From Clostridiales bacterium (GTDB lineage: Bacteria > Bacillota > Clostridia > Oscillospirales > Oscillospiraceae), in contig JAJQBL010000029.1 of NCBI GenBank assembly GCA_021203325.1, forward strand, positions 29,895 to 63,713: a stretch of 33,819 nucleotides of DNA, read 5' to 3'. A model generated the notes under the pieces. It searched no databases. It was not told where the DNA came from and saw nothing but the letters and a program-made list of their open reading frames with translations. Positions 1-8,800 of this stretch are shown one piece after another (position 1 is the first letter of the stretch; each line of letters opens with the position of its first letter). A program made the translations under genes and the position numbers.

Positions 1-84
1 AACCATACGGTGGGCCTGCGGTCCGACGGCACCGTGGTGGCCGTGGGGAACAATCAGTTCGGTCAGTGCAATGTGACAGGGTAG
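1..84 (+). CDS. C-terminal fragment of RCC1-repeat (alpha-tubulin suppressor-like) protein, 5' truncated by window
   Basis: Frame 1 reads NHTVGLRSDGTVVAVGNNQFGQCNVTG-stop, a typical RCC1 repeat (HTVGLRSDGTVVAVGxNxxGQCxV). Confidence 0.75.
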   Translation, partial: NHTVGLRSDGTVVAVGNNQFGQCNVTG

Positions 85-141
85 CAATCCCGCCGCCCGA
101 TGAGACTGTCAGTACGGCATGGGGCACATCTTTTACACAAA

Positions 142-187
142 AAACAGAGGTCAGGCGCATGAAAACGCCTGACCTCTGTTTGATTTT
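142..187. terminator. Bidirectional intrinsic terminator between convergent genes
   Basis: Perfect 16-bp stem AAACAGAGGTCAGGCG (142-157) / CGCCTGACCTCTGTTT (166-181), 8-nt loop; T-rich on the + side, A-run (T-run on minus) on the other side. Confidence 0.9.
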
Positions 188-194
188 CGTTCGT

Positions 195-896
195 TCAGCG
201 GCCTTTGTTGGCCTTGCACAGGGCGTTCCGGGCCTTCAAATCCCTGGAAAGCTGTTTGCACAGATTGCCGGCCCCCGCCGCATCGCCGCCACTGATGGCT
301 GACCCCAGGGAGGAAACCTCTCCGTAAAGCCTGTCCTCCAGCTCTCTCGTGGCCGGGCTGCTGACAAAATCACTGTAGCGTATTTCCTCCGCAAGCCGCT
401 GCAAATCGTCCGCCAGAGCGGTATCCTCCGCCTGGCTGACCAGGGCCGTCGCCTGACCGTAGAACCAGCGCATAAAATCCGTACTGGTTTTAACCTCGGC
501 CTCCTGCTTTTCCACATAGCCCCTGACGCTGTCGGCGCTGATCAGTCCAATCGCCGCGCCGCCGGTCAACAGGATGTACACCACCAGCGGAACCCAGAGG
601 GGCAGCTGAGGAAAGAGGACGGAAAGGGCCACAAAAATCACGGCGCAAACCAGAAGCGCGGAGGCATACCCAAAGCCCACCCTCAAAATGGGCCAGCCGT
701 AGAATTTGCTTTTGGCCGTTCCGGCGTCCTTCAGGGCAATCCGTTCCGCAGCGGCCAGAACCAGCAGGGAGAGGACAAGAAATCCGTCCGACAGCCAGAA
801 AACCTCTGTTTTTTGAAACGGAAGCACAAAGGCGACCAGATTGCAGACAATCAGCACGATTGCCCAGGTGAGAACGTTCTTTTGAGACAGTTTCAT
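195..896 (-). CDS. Small multi-pass membrane protein with cytosolic C-terminal region
   Basis: 233-aa ORF with about four hydrophobic segments and a hydrophilic C-terminal domain; last gene of the minus-strand cluster. Confidence 0.8.
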   Translation of the reverse strand: MKLSQKNVLTWAIVLIVCNLVAFVLPFQKTEVFWLSDGFLVLSLLVLAAAERIALKDAGTAKSKFYGWPILRVGFGYASALLVCAVIFVALSVLFPQLPLWVPLVVYILLTGGAAIGLISADSVRGYVEKQEAEVKTSTDFMRWFYGQATALVSQAEDTALADDLQRLAEEIRYSDFVSSPATRELEDRLYGEVSSLGSAISGGDAAGAGNLCKQLSRDLKARNALCKANKGR

Positions 897-935
897 ATGA
901 CTTTAGCGCCCCTTTCGTTTCGGTGAAACGCCGGG

Positions 936-2593
936 TCACATCCGGCTCAGCACCTCGTTTACCTTTGCGTTGTACTGCTCCTGAGAGATCAGCCCACAGT
1001 CCAGCAGCTTTTTCATCTTTTGCAGGACGGCCGCCGGGTCGTCGTCGGCAGGCTGTGGGGCAGCGGTTGCGGATGCCCCCGGCGCGGGAGTCCCCGGGAC
1101 GGCGGCGCCCTGGAGGGCGTCTCTGGTCATGTCCACCACGCTGCCCATGGCCCCCAATGCGACACCAAGACCTGCAATGTCCCCAATGGCGTTTCCGCCG
1201 GAGCCGCCGGTGATGCCGTTCTGCATGGCCTCCAGGCCCACCTGCCGGGCGGTCTCCTGCTGATAGCTGTAGCCCTTCATCCGCATTTCCTCCGCTTCGG
1301 CGGCGGCCTTGAGGCGGTATGCCTCCGCCTCAGCCTGTGCGCCGATGATCTGGGCCTGGGCCTTCGTCTGCGCTTCGGTCAGGATGCGGTCTCTGGCGGC
1401 CGCCGCTGTCGCATGGCCGACCTGCTCCCGCTTCACATCCAGGTACTGTTTGGCGTACAGCTCTTTCATCTCCATGTACTGCCTGTGCATGGGGTCAGAC
1501 GGGTCATCCTCCGGGGTGGCAAAGCGCATGATGTAGAATTCCGTCATGGTCAGGCCATATTCCGCCAGGCTCTGATTGATGATGTCCCGCAGGGCGTCCG
1601 AAAGCTCCGCCATATGCTCGTCCAGCTCCAGCACGCTGATGGACTGCTGCCGAATCACTGTGGCCAGATAGCTCTTCACCCGGTTCATCACCAGGGCGCG
1701 GAAGTAGCCTGTCATATTGGTAGGGGCGGAGTGATACCGGTTCTGCTGCCCTGCCCCCTGAGGCGTTTGGAGGGACGTACCCATAATCAAACCGGTGGTG
1801 TTGCCCACCAGCTTCAGCAGGATGCGTTTGGAGTCGGTTGCCCGAATGTTAAACTCCCCGCTGGCGCCAATGCCGACATGAAGCCCGGAAATGGGGTCAA
1901 AGACCCGCGCCTTGGAATCTGTCCCCCATTTGATACCCATCTGGGTGGTCAGGTTGACAAAGTAAACCTCCGCGTGGAAGGGCGTCCGCCCGGCTCCGGT
2001 GGAGAGGGGATACTGTTTCTCCAGTTCGGGCAGGCTCTTTGTCTCCAGAGTGTACTGTCCGGCGGGAAATGTGTCCAGGGCCTGCCCGTCCCGGAAGAAC
2101 ACCGCCTCTTGGTTCTCGTGGACGATCAGCTGGGAACCGGACTGGAAGTTTTCGATGGGATGCTTCCAGGCGAAGGTGTGGTTGTCCCCTTCGTACTGGA
2201 GGATGCTGACGGCCGCCTCGTTGGCATAGCGCTGCTTCGCCAGCTCCCGCTTCACGTCGATTCTGCAATCGCAGATGGGGCAGCTGTAGGAGGCGGTCCC
2301 CTCTGCCGTGCTCAGCTTGACGCCGCATTCCGGGCACTGGAAGCTGACCATCTTCAAACCGGATGCCGGGGCGATCCTGGCCTTGCAGACAGGGCAGCTG
2401 GGATTTTTTTGCTCTGGTCGTAGATGATGGAGTTGCGGCAGGAAGGGCACACAATGGAGGTCATGCGCTCCGCATGAACGTCGATTTTTGCGCCGCAGCG
2501 ACAGGTGATCCTGTTCTGAAACAGCCCCCGCAGCCCGTTATAGGCGGTGACGTAATTGCCGCATTGCGGACATTCTATGGCAAATTTACCCAT
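936..2593 (-). CDS. SPFH/Band 7 (YdjI-like) protein with N-terminal zinc ribbons; frameshifted at an A7 tract
   Basis: ORF 936..2450 contains an SPFH core and C-terminal short SHOCT-like segment (LLDCGLISQEQYNAKVNEVL). The upstream frame MGKFAIECPQCGNYVTAYNG... (ATG at 2593, RBS GGAGG) continues the zinc-ribbon region if one A is added to the A7 tract at 2404-2410. Confidence 0.85.
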
Positions 2594-2645
2594 AAACCAT
2601 TTTCCTCCATAACGATAGTCCCCGCTGTGAGACGGAACGGCGCCG

Positions 2646-4052
2646 TCAGGATGCCGGGGCAATGATGCCGCTTCTGAGTTTCACTTCCAATATTTTCAGC
2701 ACGCTTTCCTGAATCCGTTCCTCGGAAATGGTGCCATCCTCCACTGCCGACAAAATGCCCTGCACCGCGCCGGTCAGGCTGGACGGCTCCAGAATCACGT
2801 CCACGCCGGCCTGCACAGCCAACACCGCCGCCTGGGCGGAGGTGTACCGGTCGGCGATGGCGCTCATCACCATGGAATCGGTGATGATCAGGCCCTGGAA
2901 GTTCAGCTCGTCCCGGAGGATACCGATCATTGTGGCGGACAGGCTGGCCGGGGTATCGTCCCCGGTCACCTCCGGAACGGAGATGTGGCCCATCATCACA
3001 AAGTCCGCACCGGCGTCAATGCCCGCCTGGAAGGGCAGAAACTCCACGCTCCGCAGTTCCTGGAGGGTTTTCAGCAGCTCGGTATAACCGTAATGGCTGT
3101 CGGTGTCGGTATCCCCGTGGCCTGGGAAGTGTTTCAGCGTGCAGAGCATTCCGCTATCCCGGAATCCCTGCACAGCTGAGGCCACCATTTCAGCCACTAG
3201 CTCCGGGTCGGAGCCGAAGGCCCGATCCCCAATGACGGTGTTGTTGGGGTTGGAGTTGACGTCCGCCACCGGCGCGAAGTCCAGGTTGAAGCCGAACTGC
3301 GCGATCTCGGTGCCGATGGTGCTGCCCACCTCGTAAGCCTTGCTGACATCCCCCGTGCTGCCGATGGTGGACATACTGGAGAAGGAGGTGGTGCCCATGG
3401 CGCTGTTGCTGCCGATACGGGCCACCCGGCCGCCTTCCTCATCCACTGCGATGAACAGGCCGATCTCCGAATAGGACTGGGTGTTGGAGATCATGGTGGT
3501 GCACTGTTCCGGCGTGAGGATGTTGGCGGCGAAGTAGACCAGCCCGCCGACAGGATGGGCCTGGAGCGCCGCCTTTGTCGTGGCCCCCGCCTGGGTGACG
3601 GCGGAGGCTCCGGTCAGCGTTTCCGGCGTGACGATAAACATCTGGTAGACCTGTTCCTCCAGCGTCATGGACGCCAGAATTTCCCGGGCCCGGGCCGTAA
3701 TGGCGGCGTCCGAATCGGTCTCTGTTTCCTCCGGCTCGGCGGCGCTTTCCGCTTCCGCGGAGCCGGAAGCGCCTTCCGCCTCCGTGGAACCGGCGGAGCC
3801 GTCCGCCTCCTGTTCGCCTTCCGTGTCGTCCGACTGCTCCGCAGCCGCCTGGGACGCCTCGGTGCCGGGTTCGGACGCCAACCCCTCAGATGCCTGCGTC
3901 AGGCTGGAGGAAGAGGCGCTGCCGGAGGACGGGGCGGTGGAACACGCCGTCAGCCACAACCCCAGCAGAGCCACAAGAGCCAGCATGACCAGCGGCCAGC
4001 GGACAGGGCCAGGTCTGCGGGAGGGGTTCCCCTGCGGATGTTGCCCTTTCAT
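2646..4052 (-). CDS. Glycoside hydrolase family 3, NagZ-like beta-N-acetylhexosaminidase, predicted lipoprotein
   Basis: Lipobox LLGLWLTACS, acidic Ser/Glu linker, NagZ signature KHFPGHGDTDTDSHYG, catalytic-region IITDSMVMSAI. Confidence 0.92.
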   Translation of the reverse strand: MKGQHPQGNPSRRPGPVRWPLVMLALVALLGLWLTACSTAPSSGSASSSSLTQASEGLASEPGTEASQAAAEQSDDTEGEQEADGSAGSTEAEGASGSAEAESAAEPEETETDSDAAITARAREILASMTLEEQVYQMFIVTPETLTGASAVTQAGATTKAALQAHPVGGLVYFAANILTPEQCTTMISNTQSYSEIGLFIAVDEEGGRVARIGSNSAMGTTSFSSMSTIGSTGDVSKAYEVGSTIGTEIAQFGFNLDFAPVADVNSNPNNTVIGDRAFGSDPELVAEMVASAVQGFRDSGMLCTLKHFPGHGDTDTDSHYGYTELLKTLQELRSVEFLPFQAGIDAGADFVMMGHISVPEVTGDDTPASLSATMIGILRDELNFQGLIITDSMVMSAIADRYTSAQAAVLAVQAGVDVILEPSSLTGAVQGILSAVEDGTISEERIQESVLKILEVKLRSGIIAPAS

Positions 4053-5140
4053 TCCGTGTACCCGTCGTCAAACTCAATGACATAGCCGACCTTCCCGCTG
4101 ACGGAGGGGAAGTCCTCCACCAGGTTATCCCGCTGGTCGTTGAAGGTCCAGCCGATGTCCTCTCCGCCATAGGCGGCGCACCACAGGCAGAGGCAGGATT
4201 CCGGCGTGCCGTCGGTATCCGCCAGGCTGGGCTCCCCAGGATACCAGGCATCGAAGCTCCAGCTCTCTCCGGTGATCCAGCAGCCGTCCTCGCCCCATGT
4301 CATTTCGTCTGTGGACAGCACCGCGCCCAGCCAGAGGTATTTCAGGCCGCTTTCCTCGGCCAGGGCACAGATGACGTCATATTCCTCCTCTGAGGTGATG
4401 GTCGCCAGATGGCCACCCGCGTCAGCCGCCGCTTCGCAGGCCTCGGACCAGGACAGGTCAGAGGCGACGATTTCGTACCGGCGCTCAGAGACGGGGACCT
4501 CGATCACTTCCTCCTCCGCTTCGGACTCCGCTTCCGGTTCCACCGACGATTCAGAGGACAGGTCGTCGTCCTCCTCCGGTTCGGCGTCCCCTTCGCTTTG
4601 GGCGGCGTCCTCCGGTTCGGCGGCGCTGTCAGAGGCGTCCGCACCGCCGTCCGCCGGGGCCTCGCTCTGGCTGGATGTCTCGCCGGCGGGGAGGGAGAGC
4701 CCGTCTGACCCATTACTGGAGGAGGAGCCGGAGAAGAACCAGCCCTGCCACATGCCGACGCCCACCACAATGCCAACCAGCAGCAGCACGAACAGCACCG
4801 CCCCCAGAATAACGGGGAGCCGGGATTGCTTCTTTGGCTGCGTTGGCTGCGGCTGCGTTTGCTGCGTTTGCCGCGCCGGCTCCGGAGGACGGACGCGCTC
4901 CGCTGGTGCAGGAGGAACCTGTCTCGGCGGCACCGGAGGCACCACCGGCGGCGTCGCCGTTATCGCCACAGGAAGATCCTGTAACAGCTCCGGCGGCAAT
5001 GCCGTCCCGTCAAAGGCGCAGAATCTGGCGCTGGTCCTCAGTACGCGGTTGCAGGACGGGCACCGGGCAATTTTATGGCCGCAGGACCCGCAGAATTGCG
5101 CTTCATCTTTTGTCGTTTTTCCACAATAAGGGCAAATCAT
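4049..5140 (-). CDS. Zinc-ribbon / single TM / C-type lectin-like domain protein
   Basis: MICPYCGKTTKDEAQFCGSCGHK zinc ribbon, second CPSCNRVLRTSARFC motif, TM segment (LPVILGAVLFVLLLVGIVVGVGMW), acidic linker, CTLD-like region (SWSEACEAAADAGGHLATITSEEEYD...YLWLGA...WSFDAWYPGEP...FNDQRDN). Stop overlaps the GH3 start (ATGA). Confidence 0.85.
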   Translation of the reverse strand: MICPYCGKTTKDEAQFCGSCGHKIARCPSCNRVLRTSARFCAFDGTALPPELLQDLPVAITATPPVVPPVPPRQVPPAPAERVRPPEPARQTQQTQPQPTQPKKQSRLPVILGAVLFVLLLVGIVVGVGMWQGWFFSGSSSSNGSDGLSLPAGETSSQSEAPADGGADASDSAAEPEDAAQSEGDAEPEEDDDLSSESSVEPEAESEAEEEVIEVPVSERRYEIVASDLSWSEACEAAADAGGHLATITSEEEYDVICALAEESGLKYLWLGAVLSTDEMTWGEDGCWITGESWSFDAWYPGEPSLADTDGTPESCLCLWCAAYGGEDIGWTFNDQRDNLVEDFPSVSGKVGYVIEFDDGYTE

Positions 5141-5181
5141 ACCTTGTTCCCCTTCTTTTTGAGAGCGGTTTGCCTGGCCCA

Positions 5182-5216
5182 CGCTGCCCTATGCCGCTGT
5201 GCGGCATAGGGCAGTG
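5182..5216. repeat. Strong intercistronic inverted repeat
   Basis: CTGCCCTATGCCGC (5184-5197) TGT GCGGCATAGGGCAG (5201-5214): perfect 14-bp stem, 3-nt loop, no T-run on the transcribed (minus) strand. Confidence 0.85.
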
Positions 5217-5242
5217 AAAAGCACAGACCTGGATTGATGCAA

Positions 5243-6389
5243 TCAGCCGTTCTTTTTCTCCCGAATCAGGCTCCGCATGGCGGCGAACTGGCTGTTGCCC
5301 ACCGAGGAACCCACCTCGCTGTTTACGCTGCACCGGAAGTTGCAGCCGCCCAGAAACAGGGTAAACTCATTGGTGATCCGGTTTTCGTAGCGGCGTTTCC
5401 GAACGTTCAACACCTTGTACAGGGACTCACTGAGGCGAACGCCCTCGATATCCTCATAGAAGCATTCTGCAGTATACTCGTCGTAAACCAGGCCGGTGGA
5501 GATGTCCACATCGCCGGAATACATCAGCACCTGGTTCTCCGTAAAGGCGTAGACGGTGACCTCCTGAAGGATAGAGCGAATCCTTCCGTTGGAACCGATC
5601 TTGCGCTTGGGAATCGGGTCAAGTTCCGTCCCCTTACGCTTGCCGAAAAACAGATTACGCAGGGTTGTGAACGCTCTACTCAGGATTGAGAGCTTGTCGA
5701 GTTGCTTCGTCTGCTTTGCACCCTCTCCTCTGGCATCAGCAAAGCTTTCATCCGGCGACCGGCCGAAGCCAACCAACACCAGCGGCTCGATCAGGCTCAT
5801 CTGCTCCTGCACCAGGTTCAGCTTTTCCAGCCCGCGCTTGCGCATGGTGGCCCTTTGCTGCTCCCAGGCGGCATCCACTTCATCCTCATGAGGGAAGCCG
5901 ATGAAATGAGACCAGATATAAATCACAGGAATCGCAAGCAGACCAACAACGATCAACATAAGCCCGATAGCATGAATAGCGTCACTCTTGGCTCTGACAA
6001 ATATCAAAAAACCAATCAGCATCACGACGTAAGGCCATTTGTACTTACGGCCAAAGAAATATTCCCGGATATGGTCGGTATTCACACCGGACTTCTGGCC
6101 GCCGGAGCCGCCGGAGTTCCCGGTGCTGCCGGGGATGTAAGCGCCGGAGCCGCCGGGGGTATAGGAGCCGGAGCTGCCGGGGGTGTAGGAGCCGGAGCCG
6201 CCGGGCGTGTAGGAGCCGGAGTTACCGGGGGTGTAGGAGCCGGAGCCGCCGGGCGTGTAGGAGTTAGAGCTTCCGGGGGTGTAGCTCCCCCCCGGTCTGA
6301 GCCGGGGCCTCTTCGGGCACCGGGGTTTCGCAGACAACGCAGAACTTGGCGTCCTTTTCCAGGGTAGCGCCGCAGTTGGGACAATTCAT
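5243..6389 (-). CDS. Zinc-ribbon protein with SYTPGGSG repeats, two TM segments and PH-like C-terminal domain; frameshifted at a G7 tract
   Basis: ORF 5243..6337 starts in low complexity. The other frame from ATG 6389 gives MNCPNCGATLEKDAKFCVVCETPVPEEAPAQTGG (good RBS GGAGG), and removing one G of the G7 (C7 on +, 6287-6293) joins it to SYTPGSS... Confidence 0.82.
6119..6286 (-). repeat. Seven tandem 24-nt repeats encoding SYTPGxSG
   Basis: SYTPGSSN SYTPGGSG SYTPGNSG SYTPGGSG SYTPGSSG SYTPGGSG AYIPGSTG, read directly from the sequence. Confidence 0.9.
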
Positions 6390-6508
6390 GATGTTTCCTC
6401 CATCTCTTCTTTTATTTCAAAAAGGCCGGGCCGCCGCATTCCGCCGCTGAAACGAAGCCTTTCTGACAAGGTTATGCCGCCCGTTCCTCAGGCGGTGCCG
6501 ACGCAGGG

Positions 6509-7102
6509 TTACAGACAGGCCGGTTTCTGGGTGCCCAGCGTTGCATAGAGCTGCGTTACCTCACGGGTGGTAAGCCCCGCACGCAGCGCCGATTGCAGTT
6601 CTTCCTGATAGGTGGGAGAGGTGCGCAGATGCTTGTTGAAATAAAAGTCATATTTTACATACGAAAGAAAATAATAGTAAATGCCCTTTCGCTGAATCAT
6701 CAGCGCCGCATGGACGTATTCCTCAATTTTGAGGATGGCCGCCCGCCCGGCCAGGAAGGGCCGCTTTCCGTGCAGCAGGGCCACCGCCGCATAGAAGTAG
6801 AGGTCCGCGTTGTTCATGTCGTCCGCCATGGCCCGCTCGAAGGATTTTTCGGCCTGGCTATGCAGGCCCAGCCGCAGGTAGCACATGGCGGCGGAGAGGT
6901 TCACCCTGCCGTTATTCGGCCGCGCCTCCAGGGGCACACGATAGAAATCCGCATAAGCATGGGCCTTTTCATCTGGCATATTGAAAAACGTATCGTAGTT
7001 GGTGATATACAGCTTTGTGCCGCAGAATTCACAAACGGGGTTGTCAATATCAATCGGCGCACCGCAGTTGGGGCATTTGGTGGAGACTGCCTGATATGGC
7101 AT
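6509..7102 (-). CDS. Zinc-ribbon plus TPR-like protein
   Basis: MPYQAVSTKCPNCGAPIDIDNPVCEFCGTKLY then TPR-like helices (VNLSAAMCYLRLGLHSQAEKSFERAMADD); RBS GGAGGG before ATG 7102. Confidence 0.82.
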   Translation of the reverse strand: MPYQAVSTKCPNCGAPIDIDNPVCEFCGTKLYITNYDTFFNMPDEKAHAYADFYRVPLEARPNNGRVNLSAAMCYLRLGLHSQAEKSFERAMADDMNNADLYFYAAVALLHGKRPFLAGRAAILKIEEYVHAALMIQRKGIYYYFLSYVKYDFYFNKHLRTSPTYQEELQSALRAGLTTREVTQLYATLGTQKPACL

Positions 7103-7153
7103 AGAAAACCCTCCTTCGACGCATAGCGACAAAATCATTCCAATTATGTTAAT

Positions 7154-7182
7154 ATTATACAAGGTTGAACAGTATGTGTCAA
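7154..7182 (-). promoter_or_regulatory. Perfect-consensus sigma-A promoter for the zinc-ribbon cluster
   Basis: Minus strand TTGACA (7182-7177), 17-bp spacer, TATAAT (7159-7154). Confidence 0.85.
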
Positions 7183-7190
7183 GAACGAAT

Positions 7191-7245
7191 AGACAAAAAT
7201 AGACAACAGCGCACAGGGGCAGACATTTGCTCCTGTGCGCTGTTT
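7191..7245 (-). terminator. Intrinsic terminator of the luxS operon
   Basis: 17-bp stem AACAGCGCACAGGGGCA (7205-7221) / TGCTCCTGTGCGCTGTT (7228-7244) with one G-U pair; minus strand continues GTCTATTTTTGTC. Confidence 0.8.
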
Positions 7246-7281
7246 GGGGTGAAAAAATTCGTTGTCCGCAGCTGCGGGGGT

Positions 7282-7752
7282 TTACAGATGCTCCTTACAG
7301 GAGAGGGTCAGCACCTCCATCCGCCAGACCGCCGTCTGCCCCAGCATGGCGTCCGGAAAGGCCCAATCGCTTTGATTGGTGTAATGGGCCAGCAGCAGGC
7401 CCAGGGCCCGCCGCTTTCCGTCCGTGTCCTCCACCAGCGCCGTCCGGCCTGTGCCGATGACGCTCTGAAAGCGGTAGGAGTACTGGCAGCCGGTGGCTCC
7501 GGCGTTCAGGCGGTGGTCGGTGTCCAGCTCAAAGCCCACCACCGGGTTTTCCCGCAGCAGGTCCAGCTTTCGGCCCTCTGTGGCGCTGTGGAAGTAAAAA
7601 ATCCGCTTCCCATCCTCCCAGACAAAGCCGAAGTTCAGGGGAACGATATACGGCGCGCCGCCGGTGGCGAAGGCCAGGCGGCAGCAGTCGCAGCGCTGAA
7701 TCACATCGTCGATGCTCCGGGGGTCGGTAACTGCTCTGTCGCTTCTTCTCAT
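7282..7752 (-). CDS. Pyridoxamine 5'-phosphate oxidase-like (NimA-type) flavin-binding protein
   Basis: 156 aa; LAFATGGAPYIVPLNFGFVWEDGKRIFYFHSATEGRKLDLLRENPVVGFELD is typical of the NimA/PNPOx-like family. Confidence 0.85.
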   Translation of the reverse strand: MRRSDRAVTDPRSIDDVIQRCDCCRLAFATGGAPYIVPLNFGFVWEDGKRIFYFHSATEGRKLDLLRENPVVGFELDTDHRLNAGATGCQYSYRFQSVIGTGRTALVEDTDGKRRALGLLLAHYTNQSDWAFPDAMLGQTAVWRMEVLTLSCKEHL

Positions 7753-8780
7753 GGATTTGTGACCTCCCCGGTTGGGTTTTTGAGCAAAAATGCCTGCAAA
7801 GCCGCCTCATAGTCGGCCTTCATCCGGGGCGGAGCGAAGGAGCAGCGGTTGGCGTTCAAGAGCAGCTCCGGCACCTCAGCTGGGGTCAGCCCACAGTGGA
7901 GGCAAAGCCGTTCCAGTTCCTCCGTCAGGGTGGTGCCGCTGACGGTGCGGTTGTCCGTGTTGACGGTCACGGTCAGTCCGGCCTCCCGGAATCGCCGGAA
8001 GGGGTAGGTGTCCCAGCCGGACACCGCCCTGGTCTGCAAATTGCTGAGGGGGCACAGCTCCACCCCAATGCCCGCCTCCGCATAGGCCCGCAGCAGTTCC
8101 GAGGATTTTTGAAGGGCGATACCGTGCCCCACCCGGGCCGCGCCATAGGACAAGGCGGCCTCCAGATTTTCCACGCTGCCCGTCTCGCCGGAGTGGATGG
8201 TGAAGGGGATGCCCAGCTCCCTGGCCCGGCGGAACACGGCCTCCTGCTTCCAGGTGGGGTGGGCCGCCTCGTCCCCGGCCAGGTCCAGCCCCCAGATCAG
8301 GTCGGGATAACACCGGGCGGCCTCCTCCAGCATCTCCAGATTCTGGGCAGGGGAGAGGTTCCGCATGGCGCAGGCCAGGAAGCCGCAGCGGACGCCGGTC
8401 TCCGCCGTTCCGGTTTCTCTTCCCCGCCGGACGGCGGCAAAGACCTGTTCCAGGCCCAGCCCCTCCGCCTGGGAAAACGCAGGGGCAAATCGCAGCTCCA
8501 AATAGTAGATTCCCTCCCTTGCGGCATCCCGGAGGACGGCGCGGACAAAATCCGCAATGCTGTCCTCCGTTTGCAGGCAAAGCAGGGGCAGGTCAAAGCA
8601 GGTCAGGTAGTCCGCCAGACTGGTGCAGTCCGCCGGGACGGAGTACCGGAGCGTTTGCCCCGCCGGAAGGCGGCCCGTCCGGGTCAGGTAGTCCGTCATG
8701 GCCTCCGGCGGCAGGCTGCCGTCCAGATGACAGTGCAGCTCCACCTTGGGGAGGGCAGCGAGCCATTCTTTGCGTTCCAT
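7749..8780 (-). CDS. add: Adenosine deaminase family protein
   Basis: PKVELHCHLDGSLP, HSGETGSVENLEAAL, RVGHGIAL, ELCPLSNLQT, TVNTDNRTVSGTTL motifs of the Add family. Confidence 0.9.
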   Translation of the reverse strand: MERKEWLAALPKVELHCHLDGSLPPEAMTDYLTRTGRLPAGQTLRYSVPADCTSLADYLTCFDLPLLCLQTEDSIADFVRAVLRDAAREGIYYLELRFAPAFSQAEGLGLEQVFAAVRRGRETGTAETGVRCGFLACAMRNLSPAQNLEMLEEAARCYPDLIWGLDLAGDEAAHPTWKQEAVFRRARELGIPFTIHSGETGSVENLEAALSYGAARVGHGIALQKSSELLRAYAEAGIGVELCPLSNLQTRAVSGWDTYPFRRFREAGLTVTVNTDNRTVSGTTLTEELERLCLHCGLTPAEVPELLLNANRCSFAPPRMKADYEAALQAFLLKNPTGEVTNP

Positions 8781-8800
8781 CGCTTCCCGTCCTTCCGGTG

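Noticed and set aside
1020-2423. 467-aa plus-strand ORF over the SPFH gene
   Set aside because: Antisense shadow; composition bias and no domain signature.
6119-6286. 24-nt repeats as a CRISPR-like array
   Set aside because: Contiguous in-frame coding repeats (SYTPGxSG) with no spacers.
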